The position numbers and the translations under genes are program-made. The notes below the pieces were generated by a model that was given only the letters and a program-made list of their open reading frames with translations, did no database searches and was not told where the DNA came from. DNA of 64,000 nucleotides from Alterirhizorhabdus solaris (lineage in GTDB: Bacteria > Pseudomonadota > Alphaproteobacteria > Sphingomonadales > Sphingomonadaceae), in NCBI RefSeq assembly GCF_007785815.1, contig NZ_VNIM01000002.1, positions 1 to 64,000 on the forward strand. The letters are read 5' to 3'. Positions 60,335 to 64,000 of the stretch are shown piece after piece (position 1 is the stretch's first letter; every line of letters begins with the position of its first letter).

Positions 60335-63300
60335 ATGTCACTCAACGATGATACTTTCTTGAAACACACCCCCGACTTCCTTGCAGGAGGCGGAGAAATG
60401 GCCGCGCTCTCACGTGAGCACGATTGGAGGAAGACTCCGCTCGGCGCGCCTGACAGCTGGGAGCAATCGCTGCGAACTGCAGTTTCGATATGCCTCACTA
60501 CGCCCTTCGTCAGCGCTGTTCATTGGGGTCCTGATCTTCGGATCATCTACAACGACGCCTACGCGCCCGCGCTTGCCGAGCGACACCCACGCGCTCTCGG
60601 CCAGCCATTCCGAGACGTGTGGCCTGAGATCTGGGATGTTCTCGGCCCGCAGGTCGAGCAAGTCCTCAAGACCGGTCGCGGATTCTCAACCGAAAACCAG
60701 CTTCTGCGCATGGAGCGGAACGGGCAGGTTCAGGACACCTACTGGATCTACAGCTTCGCCCCGATTCATGGGGACGGCTCCGAGATCGGCGGCGTGTTTG
60801 TCACCGCCATCGACAATACCGCCAACGTGCTTGCCGAGCGCCGGCGCGACGCTGAGACCGAGCGGCTGCGGCGGATGTTCGAGCAGGCTCCCGGCTTCAT
60901 CACCGTTCTTGAGGGGCCAGCTCATCGCTTTACCCTCGCCAACGCAGCATACCGGGAGCTCGTCGGCGACCGTGAGCTGATCGGAAAAACCGTAGCGGAA
61001 GCCCTGCCGGAGGCGGTTGGGCAAGGCTATCTGGGCCTGCTCGATCAGGTGTTCGCAACAGGGGAAGCGTTCACCACCACCAGAGCGAAGTTCGTGGTTC
61101 AGCCGACCGCCGGCGGGCCCGCAAGCGAGCGCTATATCGACTTCGTCTACCAGCCTATTGCTAACGAAGAAGGCCGCGTCACCGGCATCTTCGTCGAAGG
61201 GCAGGACGTCACCGAGGCACATCGCGCCGATGCCGTGTTGCTCGAGAGCGAAGCGCGATTCCGAAACGTGGCAGACCATTCGCCCGTGATGATGTGGATG
61301 ACGGAGCCCGACGGCTATTGCAGCTACCTCAACAAATTCTGGTATGAATTCACCGGGCAGACCGAGGCAGAAGCGCTCGGGCTCGGTTGGACGAAGGCGA
61401 CCCACCCGGACGACCAGAAGCTCGCCGAGGACACGTTCCTTGCCGCGGTAGCGGCACAGGCTTCGTTCCGCGTCGAATATCGGCTGCGTCGCGCCGACGG
61501 GGTATATCGCTGGGCAATCGACGCTGCGGCCCCCCGCTTCGGTGAGGACGGTCGCTTCCTCGGCCATGTCGGCTCGGTGATCGACATCGACGAACGTCGC
61601 GAAGCCGAAGAAAAGTTGGCGCTCAATGAAGAGCGGCTGAGGCTGGCACTCGAAGTTGGCGAAATCGGCCAGTGGCATGTCGACAACGTGACCGGAGACA
61701 TGTTCTGGCCGCCCCGCGTGAAGGCCATGTTCGGCATCTCGCCCGACGTGCCGGTCACGCTGGACGACTTCATCAACGGCGTGCACCCTGAAGACCGCGA
61801 GCAAACCCGCGTAGCCTATGAAGCGGCCTCTGATCCCGAGCGCCGGCCGATCTACGACGTGGAATACCGGACTGTCGGCAGGGAAGATGGATTGGTTCGC
61901 TGGGTGGCAGCGAAGGGCCGAGGTTTGTTCAACGCGGAAGGCTATTGCTACCGTGTGATTGGCACTGCCGTGGACGTCACGTCACGCAAGGCGGACGAGC
62001 TCCGACTTCGCGAGCTGAATGAGACGCTCGAGGCTCAGGTCGCCGAACGCACCGCTGATCGCGACCGCATGTGGCGCCTCTCGACCGATCTGATGTTGGT
62101 CGCCCGCTTCGACGCGGTGATTACCGCGGTGAATCCGGCCTGGTCGACGCTGCTCGGATGGGCTGAGCGCGAGCTGATTGGTCGGCGCTTCATCGATCTG
62201 GTCCATCCCGAGGATGTCACCAGCACATTGGAGGAGGCTGGCAAGCTGGGCGACGGACAAACGACCTTGCGCTTCGAAAATCGATACCAACACAAGGACG
62301 GCTCTTTCCGGTGGTTGTCTTGGACCGCAGTGCCCGGCGACAATTTGATCCATGCTGTGGCTCGCGATGTCTCGGCCGAGCGGGAGCAAGCCGAAATTCT
62401 TCAACAGACCGAGGAAGCGCTGCGCCAGGCGCAGAAGATGGAGGCGGTCGGCCAGCTTACCGGCGGCATCGCGCATGATTTCAATAATCTGCTCACCGGG
62501 GTGATCGGCTCCCTTGACATGATGCAGAGGAGGATCGCGAAGGGCGAGATGGGCAAGGTGGAGCACTACGCCACCACCGCCATGACGTCGGCGAACCGAG
62601 CCGCAGCCCTCACGCACCGACTGCTCGCATTCTCTCGCCGTCAGCCGCTCGACCCAAAGCCAGTCAATTCGAACCGTCTAGTCAGCGGCATGGAAGAATT
62701 GCTTCGCCGCACCCTAGGCGAGGCTGTCCGCCTCGAGATCGTGACCGCCGGCGGGCTCTGGCAGACGTTGTGCGACCCGCATCAACTCGAAAGTGCGATA
62801 CTGAACCTGGCCATCAATGCGCGCGACGCCATGCCGGACGGCGGGAACCTCACCATTGAGACCTGCAACGCACACCTCGACACCGCCTATGCCGCCAAGC
62901 TCCGCGGGGTCCCGCCGGGTCAGTATGTCTGCATCTGCGTCACCGACACGGGGACCGGCATGAGCCCGGACGTGATCGCCAAGGCATTCGATCCCTTCTT
63001 CACTACCAAGCCGATCGGGCAAGGGACCGGCCTTGGGCTGTCGATGATCTACGGCTTCGCCCGCCAATCGGAGGGCTACGCCAAGATCTATTCCGAGGTT
63101 GATCAGGGCACCACATTCAAGCTCTACCTGCCTCGCTACTACGGCGAAGGGGAGGATGCCGACGTGGCTGCTCCCGGCTTCAACGAGGATCATCGCGCCG
63201 AACACGGTGAGGTAGTACTGGTTGTGGAGGACGAAACGGCCGTCCGCGAAATCGTCGTCGATGTGCTGGAAGAACTGGGCTATCGCGCGATCCAAGCCGC

Positions 63301-63571
63301 TGATGGACCGTCGGGCCTAAAGATACTGCAGACCGACACACGTGTAGATCTTCTCGTTAGCGATGTTGGGTTGCCAGGGCTCAACGGCCGCCAATTGGCG
63401 GATCAGGCGCGCGAACGCCGACGCGATCTGAAGGTGCTGTTCATGACGGGCTATGCCGAGAACGCCACAATCGCCAACGGCTTCCTCGATCCAGGTATGG
63501 AGATGATCACCAAACCATTTGCTATCGAATCGCTGGCAACGCGTATCCGGGGAATGATCGAGAGCAAGTAA
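60335..63571 (+). CDS. Hybrid histidine kinase with multiple PAS domains
   Basis: A 1078-residue cytosolic sensor kinase. Five PAS-like modules lie at about residues 20-165, 175-295, 303-425, 428-555 and 580-690 (for example [23 protein letters not shown]). A HisKA domain follows, with phosphate-accepting His714 in [11 protein letters not shown]. The ATPase has [20 protein letters not shown] and [17 protein letters not shown]-terminal receiver has Asp1010 in [10 protein letters not shown] and the MTGYAEN loop. No membrane helix and no heme- or flavin-binding motif is visible. No response regulator gene is adjacent, so its partner is unknown. This is a typical sphingomonad soluble kinase. Confidence 0.9.
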   Translation: MSLNDDTFLKHTPDFLAGGGEMAALSREHDWRKTPLGAPDSWEQSLRTAVSICLTTPFVSAVHWGPDLRIIYNDAYAPALAERHPRALGQPFRDVWPEIWDVLGPQVEQVLKTGRGFSTENQLLRMERNGQVQDTYWIYSFAPIHGDGSEIGGVFVTAIDNTANVLAERRRDAETERLRRMFEQAPGFITVLEGPAHRFTLANAAYRELVGDRELIGKTVAEALPEAVGQGYLGLLDQVFATGEAFTTTRAKFVVQPTAGGPASERYIDFVYQPIANEEGRVTGIFVEGQDVTEAHRADAVLLESEARFRNVADHSPVMMWMTEPDGYCSYLNKFWYEFTGQTEAEALGLGWTKATHPDDQKLAEDTFLAAVAAQASFRVEYRLRRADGVYRWAIDAAAPRFGEDGRFLGHVGSVIDIDERREAEEKLALNEERLRLALEVGEIGQWHVDNVTGDMFWPPRVKAMFGISPDVPVTLDDFINGVHPEDREQTRVAYEAASDPERRPIYDVEYRTVGREDGLVRWVAAKGRGLFNAEGYCYRVIGTAVDVTSRKADELRLRELNETLEAQVAERTADRDRMWRLSTDLMLVARFDAVITAVNPAWSTLLGWAERELIGRRFIDLVHPEDVTSTLEEAGKLGDGQTTLRFENRYQHKDGSFRWLSWTAVPGDNLIHAVARDVSAEREQAEILQQTEEALRQAQKMEAVGQLTGGIAHDFNNLLTGVIGSLDMMQRRIAKGEMGKVEHYATTAMTSANRAAALTHRLLAFSRRQPLDPKPVNSNRLVSGMEELLRRTLGEAVRLEIVTAGGLWQTLCDPHQLESAILNLAINARDAMPDGGNLTIETCNAHLDTAYAAKLRGVPPGQYVCICVTDTGTGMSPDVIAKAFDPFFTTKPIGQGTGLGLSMIYGFARQSEGYAKIYSEVDQGTTFKLYLPRYYGEGEDADVAAPGFNEDHRAEHGEVVLVVEDETAVREIVVDVLEELGYRAIQAADGPSGLKILQTDTRVDLLVSDVGLPGLNGRQLADQARERRRDLKVLFMTGYAENATIANGFLDPGMEMITKPFAIESLATRIRGMIESK

Positions 63572-63853
63572 GCTCCTCCCAACTCCGACTCTTGTCGGCC
63601 AGCAGTCGGGATTGAGAAAAGCTGTCGGAGGTGGCGTCGGCGTCGCACATCCCCGGCATCAGTTGTCGTGATCCACCATAACCGCTCCGACCCAGTTGCG
63701 GCTGTCGCCTCTCGCTCCTCGACATTCGCCGCTTGCTCATGTCAATGGACTGACCCTTCGCGAACCTTGCCAGCCGCTTTCAGCGACTTGGATTGGGGAC
63801 ATTGCTGGCTGACAGCTTTCAGGATCGGAACGGTCGAAAGCCGCAAGTGCGTA

Positions 63854-64000
63854 GTGTCACAACCGTTCGGGTGTGTCGATCAACTGATTGCGAGCAATGC
63901 CGAGTTTCATCAGGTCCGGCGCGAGGAAAGAGCGCAGCGCCAGCGGGCTGGCGACCCGCAGCACCGAGCAGCGCACATCCGCGAGCTTGCTAAGCGGAAA
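63854..64000 (+). CDS. Possible partial small protein running off the right edge
   Basis: An open plus frame reaches the window end: DQLIASNAEFHQVRREERAQ and then a charged helical part (DPQHRAAHIRELAKRK). The helical, Arg/Glu-rich composition fits small sphingomonad hypothetical proteins. The start is uncertain: GTG 63854 is the nearest, with no ribosome site I can see. The frame could be chance. Confidence 0.3.
   Translation, partial: MSQPFGCVDQLIASNAEFHQVRREERAQRQRAGDPQHRAAHIRELAKRK

Noticed and set aside
63572-63853. A 66-codon plus frame from 63793 and other short frames after the kinase
   Set aside because: No start signal or family resemblance. Only the frame reaching the right edge has helix-like composition, and it is listed with low confidence.

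Overview
The window reads as chromosome of a GC-rich alphaproteobacterium of the Sphingomonas type. The evidence is the gene content and protein character: a leuA-tonB stretch, mutL carrying the endonuclease motif, mreBCD-mrdA-rodA, DUF2382/PRC-barrel stress proteins, GGAAC-type general-stress promoters and a sphingomonad-style multi-PAS hybrid kinase. No 16S or ribosomal marker is present, so the genus is inferred.

Layout. 1-11.5 kb is core: the 3' end of folK, a leucine leader peptide with an attenuator-like fold before leuA, a TonB-family protein, two small membrane or lipoprotein genes, mutL, and the rod-shape operon mreB-mreC-mreD-mrdA-rodA, closed by tRNA-Lys(CTT). From 11.5 to 15.0 kb there is a gene-poor stretch and then a nested insertion. 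An IS3-family (IS407-like) element with 13-bp terminal inverted repeats and a GCTA target duplication has been cut cleanly by an IS110-family (IS1111-like) element at the second catalytic Asp of its transposase.

15-33 kb carries envelope and respiratory functions: a CPA1 antiporter, an alpha/beta hydrolase, a BON-MscS channel, a caa3-type cytochrome oxidase operon (CoxB-cytochrome c, fused CtaD-CtaE, CtaG, tri-heme cytochrome c), YihY and AI-2E-type membrane proteins, membrane glucose dehydrogenase with an OprB porin, and an L,D-transpeptidase. 32.6-52.7 kb is a stress and ion-homeostasis neighbourhood: an archaemetzincin-like membrane protein lacking the catalytic Glu, two paralogous coiled-coil lipoproteins, a YciF-like ferritin fold, DUF421, DUF2382/PRC proteins, a Crp/Fnr regulator, small membrane proteins, a host-attachment protein, DUF2254, ZntB, GH97, MscS, an SLC13 permease, DUF202 and PRC-barrel. 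Three of these have upstream GGAAC-N16-(C/T)G(C/T)T sequences, fitting EcfG-type general stress control. Decayed genes (a truncated paralogue at 37.8 kb, an antiporter tail at 44 kb, a MerR tail at 52.9 kb) show repeated rearrangement.

Near 53.02 kb a truncated MerR gene abuts the truncated end of an opposite-strand gene, which I take as the edge of an acquired block. To about 60 kb follow compact, often overlapping small genes: a DEDDh exonuclease with a BRCT domain coupled to TfoX_N, a DksA/TraR finger, an aldo-keto reductase, a phosphoesterase and a methyltransferase. A regulatory module then holds a minus-strand S24 repressor-HIRAN-small ORF operon facing a plus-strand small ORF and an AlpA-like excisionase regulator. 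No integrase is visible. The window closes with a 1078-residue hybrid histidine kinase and a possible partial gene at the edge.
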